Below, piece by piece: positions 5,197-5,323 of a DNA stretch of 5,323 bases. The notes below the pieces were generated by a model, which saw nothing but the letters and a program-made list of their open reading frames with translations, made no database searches and had not been told where the DNA came from. The position numbers and the translations under genes are program-made. How positions within the stretch are numbered: the stretch's first letter is position 1; each line of letters begins with the position of its first letter. This DNA comes from Caldimonas sp. GTDB taxonomy: Bacteria > Pseudomonadota > Gammaproteobacteria > Burkholderiales > Burkholderiaceae_C. The stretch lies in the NCBI GenBank assembly GCA_030150305.1, contig JASLGD010000398.1, positions 1-5,323 of the forward strand, written 5' to 3'.

Positions 5197-5323
5197 CTAC
5201 GGACGCTCTCGGTCCGCCGGCGGCAGCGCGGCCGGCGTCGGCGCGACCGCGGCTTCGTCGCCGCGCTCGCCCGCGCCATTTCCCGTCGACGCCGGTGCCC
5301 GGTGTCGGCGTTGCCGACGCCGG
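5197..5323 (-). CDS. Possible C-terminal tail of a further - strand gene (partial, weak)
   Basis: Reading the - strand from the window edge, one frame is open for 41 residues and stops at TAG (5197-5199). The last part reads AVAPTPAALPPADRERP, a Pro/Ala-rich tail with G/C-rich third positions such as many high-GC proteins carry. The part nearest the window edge is Arg-rich in this frame and looks poor, whereas the neighbouring frame there reads PASATPTPGTGVDG. The two would join if one base were missing in the GGGAAAT run at 5278-5284. A gene here would lie about 108 bases upstream of the GtrA gene in the same direction. This is low-complexity sequence and may be non-coding. Confidence 0.25.
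   Translation of the reverse strand, partial: RRRQRRHRAPASTGNGAGERGDEAAVAPTPAALPPADRERP
5299..5323. repeat. 25-base hairpin at the right edge of the window
   Basis: CCGG-T-GTCGGC-GTT-GCCGAC-G-CCGG folds into a stem of 10 Watson-Crick pairs plus one G-T pair with a 3-base loop. What follows it is outside the window, so a + strand terminator tail cannot be judged. It overlaps the poor-looking, Arg-rich part of the possible partial - strand gene, which may argue that this part is non-coding. Confidence 0.4.

Noticed and set aside
5133..5323. A + strand frame starting at ATG 5133 and open to the window edge
   Set aside because: The product starts with a run of Arg and Lys and then Ser/Ala/Gly with no motif; composition and codon positions do not look coding.

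Overview
This is an ordinary-looking but poorly characterised chromosomal stretch from a very GC-rich bacterium. Third codon positions are almost all G or C in every frame called as coding. The gene content (a DprE2-like short-chain reductase, a flavin amine-oxidase-fold enzyme, two unrecognised multi-pass membrane proteins and a GtrA-type small membrane protein) fits a lipid-linked sugar or cell-surface polysaccharide locus. I lean towards a high-GC Gram-negative (beta-, gamma- or deltaproteobacterial type) because the reductase resembles the proteobacterial DprE2-like branch from memory, but the sequence does not settle the phylum.

Layout: four genes on the + strand form one tightly packed transcription unit. 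(1) The window opens inside a DprE2-like SDR (1-429). (2) A 500-residue polytopic membrane protein with a GT-C-like first loop and a soluble C-terminal domain follows (489-1991, with an alternative GTG start at 426). (3) An FAD/NAD(P)-binding amine-oxidase-fold oxidoreductase follows (1988-3367). (4) A second polytopic membrane protein ends the run (3364-4629). Junctions 2/3 and 3/4 are ATGA stop/start overlaps, and junction 1/2 becomes a GTGA overlap if the GTG start is used. On the - strand a GtrA-family protein (4642-5088) converges on gene 4 with only 12 bases between the stop codons. The last ~235 bases hold two inverted repeats and possibly the C-terminal tail of another - strand gene (stop at 5197-5199); that assignment is weak.

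How the genes could work together (inference): in mycobacteria DprE1/DprE2 epimerise decaprenyl-phosphate-ribose to the arabinose form, and GtrA-like proteins are proposed to handle polyprenyl-phosphate sugars across the membrane. A DprE2-like reductase, a second flavoenzyme, two GT-C-like membrane proteins and a GtrA protein side by side suggest synthesis, flipping and use of a polyprenyl-phosphate sugar donor. The substrate is not readable from the sequence.

The most interesting non-coding-type signal is at the gene 3/gene 4 junction. Three segments, GACCGCG - CGCGGTC - GACCGCG, at 3366-3401 can form two mutually exclusive hairpins, one of which covers the end of the gene 4 start codon. No tRNA, rRNA, CRISPR array, insertion sequence or convincing sigma-70 promoter was seen, and no stretch over 300 bases lacks a gene.
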